Source: CAVSUZ01 sp963791885
Lineage (GTDB): Bacteria > Pseudomonadota > Alphaproteobacteria > Acetobacterales > Acetobacteraceae
NCBI GenBank assembly: GCA_963791885.1
Contig: CAWBUL010000005.1
Location: forward strand, 1,860,001-1,924,000
DNA length: 64,000 nucleotides
Reading direction: 5' to 3'
This document shows, in pieces, positions 34,386 through 45,486 of the stretch. The translations under genes were made by a program, and so were the position numbers. The notes beneath the pieces are model-generated. The model made no database searches and was not told where the DNA came from. It saw nothing but the letters and a program-made list of their open reading frames with translations. Within the stretch, counting starts at the first letter, position 1. Each line of letters begins with the position of its first letter.

Positions 34386-34943
34386 ATGGCGGATTTGAGA
34401 GGCATGAAGGTAGCCGTGCTGGCCACGGACGGCGTGGAGCAGGTGGAACTGACCGAGCCGATGATGGCGCTGAAAGGGGCGAAAGCGGAGGTGAAGGTGG
34501 TTTCGCCGAAATCGGGCGAGATCCAGGGGATGAACCACCACGACAAGGGCGACAAGCTGAAAGTCGATGCCACGTTGTCGTCGGTGCGGCCGGAACAGTT
34601 CGATGCGATCGTGCTGCCTGGTGGGGTCGCCAATCCCGACGCGTTGCGGATGATGCCGGAGGCGGTGGCGTTCGTGCGTCACTTCGTCGAAGCCGGCAAG
34701 CCCATGGCGGTGATTTGCCATGGGCCGTGGACTTTGCTCGAAGCCGGCGGTGCGAAGGGCAAGACGCTGACGTCCTGGCCATCGCTGCAGACGGATCTGC
34801 GTAACGCGGGTGCCAACTGGGTCGATCAGGAGGTGGTGGTCGATGGGCGGCTGGTGACGTCGCGCAAGCCGGATGATCTGCCGGCGTTCAATCGCGAGAT
34901 GCTGCAGCTGTTCGAGAGGTCGGAGCACAAGGCGGCGGCGTAG
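34386..34943 (+). CDS. DJ-1/PfpI family protein (YhbO/protease I-like)
   Basis: A 185-residue cytoplasmic protein starting at ATG 34386. MKVAVLATDGVEQVELTEP, the glutamate preceding the core, AIVLPGGVANPD and the nucleophile elbow AVICHGPW with its cysteine and histidine match the PfpI/YhbO subgroup, which degrades or repairs glycated and damaged proteins and nucleotides under stress. It stands alone, convergent with tag. An upstream frame to 34131 is not used. Confidence 0.88.
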   Translation: MADLRGMKVAVLATDGVEQVELTEPMMALKGAKAEVKVVSPKSGEIQGMNHHDKGDKLKVDATLSSVRPEQFDAIVLPGGVANPDALRMMPEAVAFVRHFVEAGKPMAVICHGPWTLLEAGGAKGKTLTSWPSLQTDLRNAGANWVDQEVVVDGRLVTSRKPDDLPAFNREMLQLFERSEHKAAA

Positions 34944-34956
34944 CGTATCCGCGTCG

Positions 34957-34975
34957 CTTCAGGGGCAGGACACTA
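34957..34975 (-). repeat. 19-bp dispersed repeat at a stop codon, copy 1
   Basis: On the minus strand TAGTGTCCTGCCCCTGAAG, beginning with the stop codon of tag. The same 19 bases begin with the stop codon of the acyl-CoA dehydrogenase gene at 47819-47837. It resembles the tip of IS3-type inverted repeats (TGTCC-CTGCCCC). Here no matching opposite arm is seen. Confidence 0.7.
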
Positions 34976-35518
34976 GCGGCTTGGGCATCCCAGCAGGTGG
35001 TCGTTGACCATGCCTGTTGCCTGCATGAACGCATAGCAGATCGTCGAGCCGACAAAGCTGAATCCATCCTTGCGCAGCCGTTTGCTCAGCGCATCTGATT
35101 CCACCGTGCGGGGCGGCACTTCGTCCATCCGGCGCCATCGATTGACGATTGGCGTTCCGGGGACAAGGGACCAGAGGTAGCGATCGAAACTGCCGTGTGT
35201 TTTGATTGTTTGCAGTGCGGCCTTGGCGTTGGTTCGGACAGAGTAGATTTTCAGCCGGTTTCGGATGATGGCGGCGTCAGCGAGGAGATGTTGGAGATCG
35301 TTGTCTGTCATGGCGGCACAACGGGCGATGTCGAAGCTGTGGAATGCCCGGCGGTACGCATCCCTGCGGTGGAGAATGGTGCTCCAGGACAAACCGGCCT
35401 GGGCGCCCTCTAGCGTCAGCATCTCGAACAGACGCCGATCATCGTGCAGCGGCACACCCCATTCCGTGTCGTGATAGGCGATCATGGCCTCGCTGCCGCT
35501 GGCCCAGGCGCATCGCAT
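34973..35518 (-). CDS. tag: DNA-3-methyladenine glycosylase I
   Basis: A 181-residue base-excision repair enzyme removing 3-methyladenine. GGGAGGAG lies nine bases before ATG 35518, which gives the family start MRCAWASGSEAMIAYHDTEWG; the open frame to 35605 is not needed. The zinc ligands are visible at both ends: Cys3 and His16, then His and Cys in NDHLLGCPSR. LEGAQAGLSWSTIL and KLRKDGFSFVG-like (RLRKDGFSFVGSTICYAFMQA) complete the family pattern. Divergent from the sirtuin gene, sharing a 66-base promoter gap. Confidence 0.93.
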   Translation of the reverse strand: MRCAWASGSEAMIAYHDTEWGVPLHDDRRLFEMLTLEGAQAGLSWSTILHRRDAYRRAFHSFDIARCAAMTDNDLQHLLADAAIIRNRLKIYSVRTNAKAALQTIKTHGSFDRYLWSLVPGTPIVNRWRRMDEVPPRTVESDALSKRLRKDGFSFVGSTICYAFMQATGMVNDHLLGCPSR

Positions 35519-35584
35519 TGACGAACTCCTCCCCGCGGTTTTTGACTGCGCGGCAGGTACTGCCATGGATGATGAAACCCCGCC

Positions 35585-36331
35585 ATGGGTGATGAAATCG
35601 AACAATTGCGCAACGTGCTGGAGTCGGCGCGCCGGCTGGTGATCTTCACGGGGGCGGGGATCAGCACAGAGTCAGGGATTCCAGACTTCCGCAGCCCCGG
35701 TGGGTTCTGGAGCCGGCAGGCGCCGATCGATTTCGCCGACTTCCTTGCATCGGAGGAGGCGCGTGAGGAGACTTGGCGGCGGCGGATCGCATTGGAACCG
35801 GTGCTGCGGGACGCTCGCCCGAATCCGGGGCATCACGCGGTGGCGGGTTTGATCGCGCAGGGCCGGGCAAGCACGGTGATCACTCAGAACATCGATGGGC
35901 TTCACCAAGCCTCGGGCGTGCCGGAGGAGCAGGTGGTGGAGCTGCACGGCAATACGACATATGCGCGCTGCCTGTCCTGCGGAGGGGCGTGCGAGATCGA
36001 GCGAATGTTCGTCGCGTTCGAGCGCACGGGACGGGCGCCGCGGTGTGACGCGTGCGACGGGTATATGAAATCGGCCAGCATCTCGTTCGGCCAGCCCATG
36101 CCGGCCGAGGCGATGCGGCGGGCCGAACAGGAGACGCTCGCAGCGGATGTGTTTCTCGTGCTCGGCTCGTCGCTGGTGGTGTATCCGGCCGCTGGATTTC
36201 CGGTGCTGGCAAAGGAGAACGGTGCGCGACTGGTGATCGTGAACCGCGAACCGACGCGGTTGGATCGAGTGGCGGATCTGGTGCTGCACCGCGCGATCGG
36301 AGAGGCGATGGGGGCGGCGGTTGCGGGTTGA
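35585..36331 (+). CDS. cobB: Sirtuin NAD-dependent protein deacylase
   Basis: A 248-residue Sir2 protein. FTGAGISTESGIPDFRS binds NAD, TQNIDGLHQASG and the catalytic histidine in ELHGN follow, and two CxxC pairs (ARCLSCG and PRCDACDG) bind zinc. GTSL-type loop appears as LGSSLVVYPAAGFP. It removes acyl groups from lysines, for instance on acetyl-CoA synthetase. It starts within the untranslated region of divergent tag and ends eight bases before the trpS stop. Confidence 0.92.
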   Translation: MGDEIEQLRNVLESARRLVIFTGAGISTESGIPDFRSPGGFWSRQAPIDFADFLASEEAREETWRRRIALEPVLRDARPNPGHHAVAGLIAQGRASTVITQNIDGLHQASGVPEEQVVELHGNTTYARCLSCGGACEIERMFVAFERTGRAPRCDACDGYMKSASISFGQPMPAEAMRRAEQETLAADVFLVLGSSLVVYPAAGFPVLAKENGARLVIVNREPTRLDRVADLVLHRAIGEAMGAAVAG

Positions 36332-36338
36332 AGCGGGA

Positions 36339-37337
36339 TCAGCGCGGAAGAAATCCCACCAGACGCTCCGCCTCTGCCACGATGGGATCGGCGATGGAGC
36401 CAGCCCGGTGCGCGCCGTGGCGCAGTACGCTGTCGATCTCAACCGGATCGGCGAGCAGGCGATCGGTTTCCTGTGCAATCGGCGATAGTTTGGCGACCAG
36501 GAGTTCGGTCAACGCCTCCTTGAAGGCGCCGAAGCCCTTGCCGCCATGGTCGCGCAGGACACCAGGGTAGTCGGTGTCGGCCAGCGCGGCATAGATGCCG
36601 ACGAGGTTGCGCGCCTCGGGCCGGTTCTGCAGGCCTTCTGCGTCACCCGGTAGCGGTTCCGGATCGGTTTTCGCACGCCGGATCTTCAGTGCGATCGTGT
36701 CGGGATCGTCGTTGAGATTGATGCGCGACTGGTCCGAGGGATCGGACTTGGACATCTTCTTCGTGCCGTCACGCAGGCTCATGACCCGGGCGGCTGGGCC
36801 GAGGATCAGCGGCTCGATCTGCGGGAAGAAATCCACATTGTAATCGTGGTTGAACTTGTGTGCGATGTCGTTGGCGAGTTCCAGATGCTGGCGCTGGTCA
36901 TCGCCGACGGGCACACGCGTAGCGTGATAGGCGTGGATATCGGCGGCCATGAGGTTGGGATAGACATAGAGTCCTGCGGACGCATTCTCCCGATCCTTGC
37001 CGGCCTTGTCCTTGAACTGCGTCATGCGATTGAGCCAGCCGAGGCGGGCGATGCAATTGAAGATCCAGGCCAGTTGCGCGTGCGCGCGAACATGGGACTG
37101 CACGAACAGCACATGCTTCCGTGGATCGATGCCGCAGGCGAGAAGGACGGCCGCCATTTCTCGGGTTTGCTGTGTCAGGCCTGCTGGGTCTTGCCAGACG
37201 GTAATGGCGTGCAGGTCCACAACGCACCACAAACACTCATGGTCCGCCTGCAACGGCACCCAATTGAGGATTGCGCCGAGATAGTTGCCGAGTGTGGGGA
37301 TGCCAGACGGTTGAATACCAGAGAAGATACGCGCCAT
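36339..37337 (-). CDS. trpS: Tryptophanyl-tRNA synthetase
   Basis: A 332-residue class I synthetase. ARIFSGIQPSGIPTLGNYLGAI carries the TLGN form of the HIGH motif and TKKMSKSDPSD the KMSKS loop. WSLG-like tryptophan pocket (DLHAITVWQDP) and the C-terminal LTELLVAKLSPIAQETDRLL are present. Complete, cytoplasmic and essential. A single copy is seen in the window, with its own short upstream gap to the sulfotransferase gene. Confidence 0.95.
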   Translation of the reverse strand: MARIFSGIQPSGIPTLGNYLGAILNWVPLQADHECLWCVVDLHAITVWQDPAGLTQQTREMAAVLLACGIDPRKHVLFVQSHVRAHAQLAWIFNCIARLGWLNRMTQFKDKAGKDRENASAGLYVYPNLMAADIHAYHATRVPVGDDQRQHLELANDIAHKFNHDYNVDFFPQIEPLILGPAARVMSLRDGTKKMSKSDPSDQSRINLNDDPDTIALKIRRAKTDPEPLPGDAEGLQNRPEARNLVGIYAALADTDYPGVLRDHGGKGFGAFKEALTELLVAKLSPIAQETDRLLADPVEIDSVLRHGAHRAGSIADPIVAEAERLVGFLPR

Positions 37338-37382
37338 GGCCGAGTGTTATGGGTGATCGTGCGAGCGCGCAAGCGGGGGGAA

Positions 37383-38384
37383 TCAGGCGGAGACGGCGGC
37401 CTGAGCGGGGACACCGATGTCCGGCCAATAGGCCGCGAGCCGGCTTTGGCGCACGACGTCGAGGATGACGCGCTGATCCTCCGCGGGCAGTTCGGTGCGC
37501 CATTTGCTGACGGAGGTTACGGCATTCCGGAATACGCTATAGTAACGTTCTGTTCCGGAGTAGCTGGTGCTGCGGCGGATGAAGTCTTCTGTCTGTGAGT
37601 TCCAGTCGAGGTTGGAGAAGGCGAACAGGTCCTGCGCATAGGGGACGGAATCGGCACACAGATCCTCATAAACCGCGACGTGGGTGTTGTCGTGACCTTC
37701 AAGCGCTGCGAGCGCCATCTCATTCAGGCTGACCCACTGCCATGCGAGCTGTCCAGTGCGAGGCATGGATTCCAGTTCCTTCCGCTGCAGGCCCAAGCGC
37801 TTCGCGGTCGGCGTGCTCAGGGTGGAATCAATGAACGGATCGACATTCAATTTGCCGGTGCGGTCTCCCCGCAACGCGGATGCAATCTGCGCACACGGAT
37901 GGCGTAACAGAAAAATGAAGCGTGCACCCGGCATGGCTTTCAGGAACACGCCTGCCCGCCCGCGTGAGCCGACGGACTTGACCACGATGCGCAGAGACGG
38001 GTGTGCGGTCAGGTCGAACAGCTCGGGCACCGGAACGTGGGCAATCTCCCGGGACGAAAGCTTCTCCAGCCATTTGAGGCCCTGGATCATCGTTTCATGC
38101 ACGAACGCCAGAGGTTTTGAGTAATACGACTTCGCAAAGCTCGGCAGTTGGCCTCCGGCCTTCAGGCTGTGATGGAGCAAGAGACGCTGGGCGTAGCCGG
38201 TGGCGATCGGGAGGTAGCGATCCTCCTCCTCGGGAGGGATGAGGAACGGCAAGCCGGGCTCCCGCAGCACATGGTCCGGCTCATGGCGGTAAAGTACATC
38301 CGGATGACTGTCGAAGATCTTTCCCACCCAAGTGGTGCCGGAACGCGGCGGGCCGACAATCATAATGCAGCGGCTGAAATCCAT
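37383..38384 (-). CDS. PAPS-dependent sulfotransferase
   Basis: A 333-residue protein. The 5'-phosphosulfate binding loop GPPRSGTTWVGKIFDSHPDVLYRHEPD opens the protein, and VKSVGSRGRAGVFLKAM with FIFLLRHPCAQIASAL provides the 3'-phosphate site. It transfers sulfate from PAPS to a carbohydrate, lipid or small molecule. Bacterial proteins of this type often modify surface glycans; the nearby PEP-CTERM genes would fit an envelope role but there is no direct link. It lies between trpS and dat on the same strand. Confidence 0.87.
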   Translation of the reverse strand: MDFSRCIMIVGPPRSGTTWVGKIFDSHPDVLYRHEPDHVLREPGLPFLIPPEEEDRYLPIATGYAQRLLLHHSLKAGGQLPSFAKSYYSKPLAFVHETMIQGLKWLEKLSSREIAHVPVPELFDLTAHPSLRIVVKSVGSRGRAGVFLKAMPGARFIFLLRHPCAQIASALRGDRTGKLNVDPFIDSTLSTPTAKRLGLQRKELESMPRTGQLAWQWVSLNEMALAALEGHDNTHVAVYEDLCADSVPYAQDLFAFSNLDWNSQTEDFIRRSTSYSGTERYYSVFRNAVTSVSKWRTELPAEDQRVILDVVRQSRLAAYWPDIGVPAQAAVSA

Positions 38385-38452
38385 TCATATGCTCCGAACG
38401 GAGGCCCGATCCATAACGGCGGGGGCTGGCGTGGTAAAGGAATAAATGCGCG

Positions 38453-39322
38453 TTACGCCGCGTTGCGCACAGCGCCTTTGACATGATGCGCGAACAGATC
38501 GAACAGCCGGCGGGTGATTGGGCCGACGGCTCCATCGGCAACAGGGCGACCATCGATCTTGGTGATCGGACGCACGAAGCTGGTCGCGCTGGTGATGAAA
38601 GCTTCACGCGCGTTAACCAATTCGCCGGCGGAGAATTGCCGCTCGACGGCTTCGATGCGTTCCTCGTCGAGGAGCGCGCCCAGGGCCGCGCGTGTGCAGC
38701 CCGGCAGGATGTGACGATCCAGGGCATGCGTGCACAAGCGCCCCTCGGCATCGACGATCCAGAAGCTGGTGGCTGCGCCTTCAGTCACCATGCCATCAGA
38801 GTCGACCAGGATGGCCTCTAACGCGCCCTGTTCCCGTGCGGCCTGGCGGGCAAGGACATTGGGGGTGAGCGACGTCGTCTTGATATCGCACCGTGCCCAA
38901 CGTTCGTCCGGGTAGGTGATGGCTGACGCGGTCCAGGCATCCACGTTGGTGGGGTAGGGGGGAATATGCTTAATCGTAACGACCAACGAAGGCCGCACGG
39001 CGGCCTTGGGGAACGGGTGGTCGCGATGCGCCACGCCGCGCGTGACCTGCATATAGAGCAGGCCTTCGCGCACGCGATTGCGACGGGCGACTTCGTGCAG
39101 GACATGGAGCAGCGCCGTACGGGACATCGGCGGCGTAAGCCGAAGTTCCTTCAAGGAGCGCTCCAGCCGGCCGAGATGGAGGTCCGCGTCGATGAAGCGG
39201 CCATCAAACAGATGCACGACCTCATAGACGCCGTCAGCGAACTGGTAGCCGCGATCCTCGATGTTCACGCAGGCGTGGCGCTGCGGGACATAGCGGCCGT
39301 TCACATAGGCGATGCGGCTCAT
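38453..39322 (-). CDS. dat: D-amino acid aminotransferase (class IV PLP)
   Basis: A 289-residue fold-type IV aminotransferase. AYVNGRYVPQRHACVNIEDRGYQFADGVYEV is the D-alanine aminotransferase opening; the PLP lysine is in DIKTTSLTPNVLARQ, and the phosphate loop in EGAATSFWIVD. It interconverts D-alanine and D-glutamate with their ketoacids, feeding peptidoglycan precursors. Its ATG overlaps the ntrX stop (39319-39322), so it is the last gene of the ntr operon here. Confidence 0.9.
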   Translation of the reverse strand: MSRIAYVNGRYVPQRHACVNIEDRGYQFADGVYEVVHLFDGRFIDADLHLGRLERSLKELRLTPPMSRTALLHVLHEVARRNRVREGLLYMQVTRGVAHRDHPFPKAAVRPSLVVTIKHIPPYPTNVDAWTASAITYPDERWARCDIKTTSLTPNVLARQAAREQGALEAILVDSDGMVTEGAATSFWIVDAEGRLCTHALDRHILPGCTRAALGALLDEERIEAVERQFSAGELVNAREAFITSATSFVRPITKIDGRPVADGAVGPITRRLFDLFAHHVKGAVRNAA

Positions 39323-40724
39323 GGGATCACTCGTTCACGGTCGTCGGCATTGACGCCCAGCTGTTTAAGCTTGCGATGGAGCGCGCTGCGCTCCATGCCG
39401 ACGAATTGCGCGGTGCGGCTGATATTGCCGCCGAAGCGCATGAGCTGCGCCTGGAGATACTGCGTCTCGAACAGGTCCCGTGCTTCCCGCAGAGGCAGGG
39501 CCATGATGTCCGCGGTGCGATCGATGTTGAGCAGGGCGGGCGTATTGGCGCCGATTTCGGGCGGCAGCATGTCGGGGCGGATCGGGTCGTTGGCGCCGCC
39601 GGGTGCCATGATCAGCAGCCAGTCGATCAGGTTACGAAGCTGGCGGACGTTGCCCGGCCAATCGTATGCCTGAAGCGCCGTCATGGCGTCGGCGGATAGT
39701 GTGCGCCGGGGCATACCGGAGCTGGAGGCGGAACGCGCCATGAAATGCTCGGCAAGCGCGGGCACGTCCTCACGACGTTCGCGCAGGGCCGACATGCGGA
39801 CCGGGACGACGGCGAGGCGGTAGTAGAGGTCTTCGCGGAAGCGTCCGGCGGCAATTTCCGCCTGTAAATCGCGGTTGGTGGTCGCGAGCACCCGGATGTC
39901 GACCTTCACCCGCGAGGATCCGCCAAGACGCTCGAAGGACTGATCCTGCAAAGTCCGTACGATCTTGCCCTGGGTCTCCATTGGCATGTCGGACACTTCG
40001 TCGAGCAGCAGGGTACCACCGTGTGCACGCTCGAGCACGCCCGCCCGACGCGGTTGAGAACTCGGGTCGTTGCCCGCCTCGATGCCGAACAGCTCCTCCT
40101 CGAAGCGATGGGGCGCCAGCGTGGCGCAGTTCAGGTACGCACGAACGGTCCCTCGGATCGCCGGGAGCGTGCGTGGATGCTGCGTGCCGCGACTTCCTTG
40201 CCAGAACCGGCCGGGCCCTGGATTAGAACGCGGGAGCCGGTTGGCGCAACACGTTCGATCTGCGAGCGAACGGCGGTGATCGCCGCAGAGTTGCCGGTGA
40301 GGTCGGTCTCCGGTCCGGCGCGCAGCCGAAGCTCGGCATTCTCCCGGGCCAGGGCTGCGGCTTCCAGGGCGCGTCGGACGACATGCAGCAGCCGATCGGA
40401 TTCGAATGGCTTTTCGATGAAGTCGTAGGCACCGTGCTGGATCGCCTGGACGGCCATTTCGATCGTGCCGTGCCCGGAGATCATCACCACCGGAACCTGC
40501 GGTTCTTCCCGATGGAAGGCAGAGAGGATGCCGAGGCCGTCCATGCGCGACCCCTGCAGCCACACGTCCAAAATCGCCAGCGATGGGCGGCGGACGCGGA
40601 AGGCGGCGATCGCCGCGTCGGAATCGGCGGCTTGGCGGGTTTCGTATCCCTCGTCGCGCAGAACGCCGTCGATCAGCAGGCGGATGTCAGGTTCGTCGTC
40701 TACAATCAGAATATCAAGCGGCAT
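39319..40724 (-). CDS. ntrX: Nitrogen regulator NtrX, frameshifted
   Basis: Receiver domain (LDILIVDDEPDIRLLIDGVL, phospho-Asp in LAILDVWLQGS), then an AAA+ domain with Walker A GPAGSGKEVAAR, Walker B GTLLLDEVSDMP and a C-terminal Fis HTH (GNISRTAQFVGMERSALHRKLKQLG). The first 198 residues are in one frame and the rest in another; the break is near 40134-40140, just after Walker A, where one missing base turns the expected FVxxLNCATL into a TGA. As usual for NtrX the sigma-54-contact GAFTGA motif is absent (ELFGIEAGNDPSSQ instead). Its start overlaps the restored ntrY end by 11 bases. Confidence 0.87.
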
Positions 40725-42916
40725 CGGCCATCCTTGCGGGCAATGTCAGTGTAGCGATGGCACCGGAGCCGTCGGTCCGGTCGTCGAGAGCGAAGCGGCC
40801 ACCATGATCTTCCATGATTTTCTTCACGATGGCCAAGCCAAGACCGGTGCCCTTGGGCTTGTGCGTCACGTACGGCTCGGTCAAACGGTCGCGATCCTGC
40901 TCTGGCAGTCCGACTCCATTGTCGGCGACAGAAATCCGCACTTCGCCGTTCATATCGTGCACCGACAGCTCGGATTCTGCCGGGGCGGTCGGGGTCTTCT
41001 CCGCGCATCACCACTGCGTCCGCCGCGTTCTGCAGCAGATTGGTCAGTGCCTGTCGCAACATGCGCCGGTCGCACAGAGCGATGGGCCCACGTTCCGGAA
41101 TGTCTGATTCCCAGATGATCTGCGGCCGGGCGGTCCTCTGCAGTACGACCGCCTCGCGCGCGATCCGGCCAACATCTTCGGCCTTGATCACCGGTTGCGG
41201 CATGCGTGCGAAGGCGGAGAATTCATCCACCATGCGGCCGATGTCACCGACATGCCGTACGATCGTGTCGGCGCACTGGGTGAACGTGTCGGGATCCGAT
41301 GTGATCTCCCGCCCGAAACGCCGCTTCAGCCGTTCCGCCGCAAGCTGAATGGGGGTCAGCGGATTCTTGATTTCGTGCGCGATGCGGCGCGCGACGTCGG
41401 CCCAGGCGGCTTTGCGCTGGGCGGCTTGAAGCTCCGTGATGTCGTCGAAGGTCACGACGAAGCCGGCAGGCCGATCGCCGTACATCTGGGCGCTGATACG
41501 CGCGAGCAGAGTGCGCCGGTGCCCCAGGGCGCCGATTTGCAATTCGCCGGTCTTGGGATGCTCGGGGTGCGCGATCGCGGCGTCCACGAGCGGCGCAAAT
41601 TCGGGCACGAGAGAGCCCAGCGAACGGCCTGACTGGGCCTGGAGATCAGTACCTAGCAATTCGTCGGCCGCGCGGTTCGGCAGCTCGATCCGGCCGCGCA
41701 CATCCAGCCCGATTACGCCGGCGGAGACTCCCGACAACACGGTTTCGGTGAAGTGGCGGCGGTTGTCGATCTGCCGATATGCCTCCATCAGCTCGGTGCG
41801 CTGGGCCGAGAGCTGGCCCGTCATGCGGTTGAAGGAACGACAGAGGCCCGCGATCTCGTCATCGCCTTCGCTTTCCGGCACGCGAACCGACAGATCACCG
41901 CTTCGCACCCGTTCGGCCGCTTGCATCAGGCGTCCGACAGGTCGTGCAAGCTGCGTGGCGATGAGCAGGCCAATCAGAACTGCTGCGGCAAGTACCAGCA
42001 GGGCGACGATAGCGAAGATCCAGGCGAAGGCGACCTGCAGCCAGGACCGATTCTGATCCAGCCGGTCATATTCGGCGACTGCCTGCTCTGTCCGGTTCAT
42101 GTAGCTCAGGATCGTCGGATCGACCGGGCGTCCGACCATGAGGAGCAGCGGAGGGGTGGAATCCAACTCCACCAGTGCACGCACACGGGTGCCGTCGGCG
42201 GAATTCAGAACGACGATGTCGCCCTTCGACGCCTGATCGATGGCCCAGGTCGGGGGCGGCTCCACCCCAAGGCCGCCGAAGAGGCCGGCGGAGGCAATGA
42301 TCTGGCCGGTTGTTGCGTCATAAACGACCGCTTCAGTCAGGCCGCGCACAGCCGATTGCGCGGCGAGCAACTGGCTGAAGGAGTTGGGATCGATGGCCAG
42401 TACCGCGCCGGTGCGATTGAGGTCGGCGGCCATCTCGAGCGCCACGGAGCGAATGTTGTTGCGATGTTCTTCGAGGTAGCCGCGCGCCACCTGCAGTGAT
42501 TCGGTAATAGCGGTGCGAACAGGGTCGTTGAACCAGGCCTGAATACCGAAATGAAAGAAGGCGACGGCGAAACCAGCCACCATGATCGTTGGGACGATAG
42601 CGACGCCGCTGAACAGCAGCACGAGACGAACATGCAGGCGTGCACCCGCTGATCCGCGGCGACGTTCAGCCCAAACGCGCGTGAGCCGGCCGGCGAGTAC
42701 GACGCCGAGCATCAGAAGCACGCTCAGATTGGCCAGGACGAGTGCGACGCCCGCGCCGGGACTGACCCCCCAAGGGACGCCGCGCGCGAGCATGACGAAG
42801 GTCGCAATGCCGACCGTGAGCGCGAGAAGTACAAGGATGATGGTGATAGTACGGCCGAGCAGGATCTCGGCGGCCGAATGAGTCCAGGTTCGTCGGGGGA
42901 GCGGAAGCATTAGCAC
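40714..42916 (-). CDS. ntrY: Sensor histidine kinase NtrY, frameshifted near the C-terminus
   Basis: About 734 residues after repair, from GTG 42916 (AGGA six bases ahead). Two helices near the N-terminus, a third before a periplasmic domain and another at VALLVLAAAVLIGLLIA, then HAMP, PAS (SGVSAGVIGLDVRGRI), the phospho-acceptor in RRIAHEIKNPLTPIQLAAER and the ATPase domain. A one-base insertion near 40970-40974 shifts the frame; the restored end contains SVADNGVGLPE and GTGLGLAIVKKIMEDHGG and stops at 40714. It phosphorylates NtrX, linking nitrogen, redox and envelope signals. Confidence 0.88.
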
Positions 42917-42924
42917 GCCGGGTC

Positions 42925-44366
<1,442 letters not shown>

Positions 44367-44370
<4 letters not shown>

Positions 44371-45486
44371 TCGGGCGAGCCGTTGTCAGGCAGAACAGGA
44401 AGATGGAGGCGGAACTCGGTGCGGCCCGGCCGACTTTCCACCTCGATCAGGCCGCCGTGGTCCTCGATAATTTTCGCGACCAGTGCGAGGCCGAGACCGC
44501 TTCCGCCGGACTTGGTGCTGACGAAGGGTTCGAACAGGTGCTGGCGGATGTCGTCGGGAATGCCGGGGCCGTTATCGCGTACGCTGAGATAGAGCGGCAG
44601 ATCGAGGCGGCGGCTGCTGCCTGGAACAGCCACGCGCATGCCGTGTTGAAAGCCGGTGCAGAGCAGGATTTCGCGGTTAGGTTGGTATGCCAACGCTTCC
44701 GCAGCGTTTTTGACAAGGTTCAACACGACCTGGATCAACTGGTCACGGTTGCCGAGCACGGATGGCAGCGACGGATCGTAGAGTTCCTGAAACCGGATCT
44801 CCGCCCCGAAGCCGCTTTGTGCCAGCTTGCGGACATGCTCCATCACGCGATGAATGTTCACCGCTGTGCGCGTCAGGGGCTCTTCACTGAACATGTCCAT
44901 GCGGTCGACAATGCCGCGGATGCGATCAGCCTCGTCGCGGATCAGCACCGCAAGTTCCCGATCATCCGGCGAGACGCTCGATTCCAGCAATTGCGCCGCG
45001 CCGCGAATGCCGGACAGCGGGTTCTTTACTTCGTGTGCCAGGACCGCTGCCATACCGCTGACACTACGCGCAGCGCCGCGGAAGGCGGTTTGTCGATCGA
45101 GCGCGCGGGCGGTCGAGGCGTCCTGCAGTACCAGGTACGACCGTTCCGGGCTCCTCCGGCAGGGGCGAGGCCTGAGCGGTGATGCCCTGCTTGTGGATCC
45201 GCGGGCTTTCCAGCGTGAGGTCATAGCCGGAGACGGTCGCTGCGCCTTCCCGCACCTGGTCGAGCAGCAAGAACAGCGGATTGTCGCCGGGGATCAGGTC
45301 CGTAAGCGAGAGATGCCGCAATTGCGGCAATGACATGCCGAGGAACTGCTCGGCCGCCTGGTTTGCCATGCGAATGCGGTTGTCGCCGTTCAGCAGCACA
45401 ACGGGGACGGGCAGCGCTTCCAGGATCAATGCCGGGTCCGGCGCGGGGTCGCGCCGGTGAGCGAAGGGGTTGCGGGCGAAGTTCAT
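44367..45486 (-). CDS. ntrB: Nitrogen sensor histidine kinase NtrB, frameshifted
   Basis: PAS domain (ILEALPVPVVLLNGDNRIRMAN), phospho-acceptor helix AAVLAHEVKNPLSGIRGAAQLL and ATPase domain with NLVKNAAEAL, SVRDNGPGIP and GSGLGLALVAKIIEDHGG. The first 115 residues and the rest are in different frames; deleting one C from CCC (GGG 45148-45150 on the plus strand) joins them as SPLPEEPERSYLVLQDAS. NtrB phosphorylates NtrC when nitrogen is scarce, under PII control. ATG 45486 overlaps the dusB stop by four bases. Confidence 0.88.
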
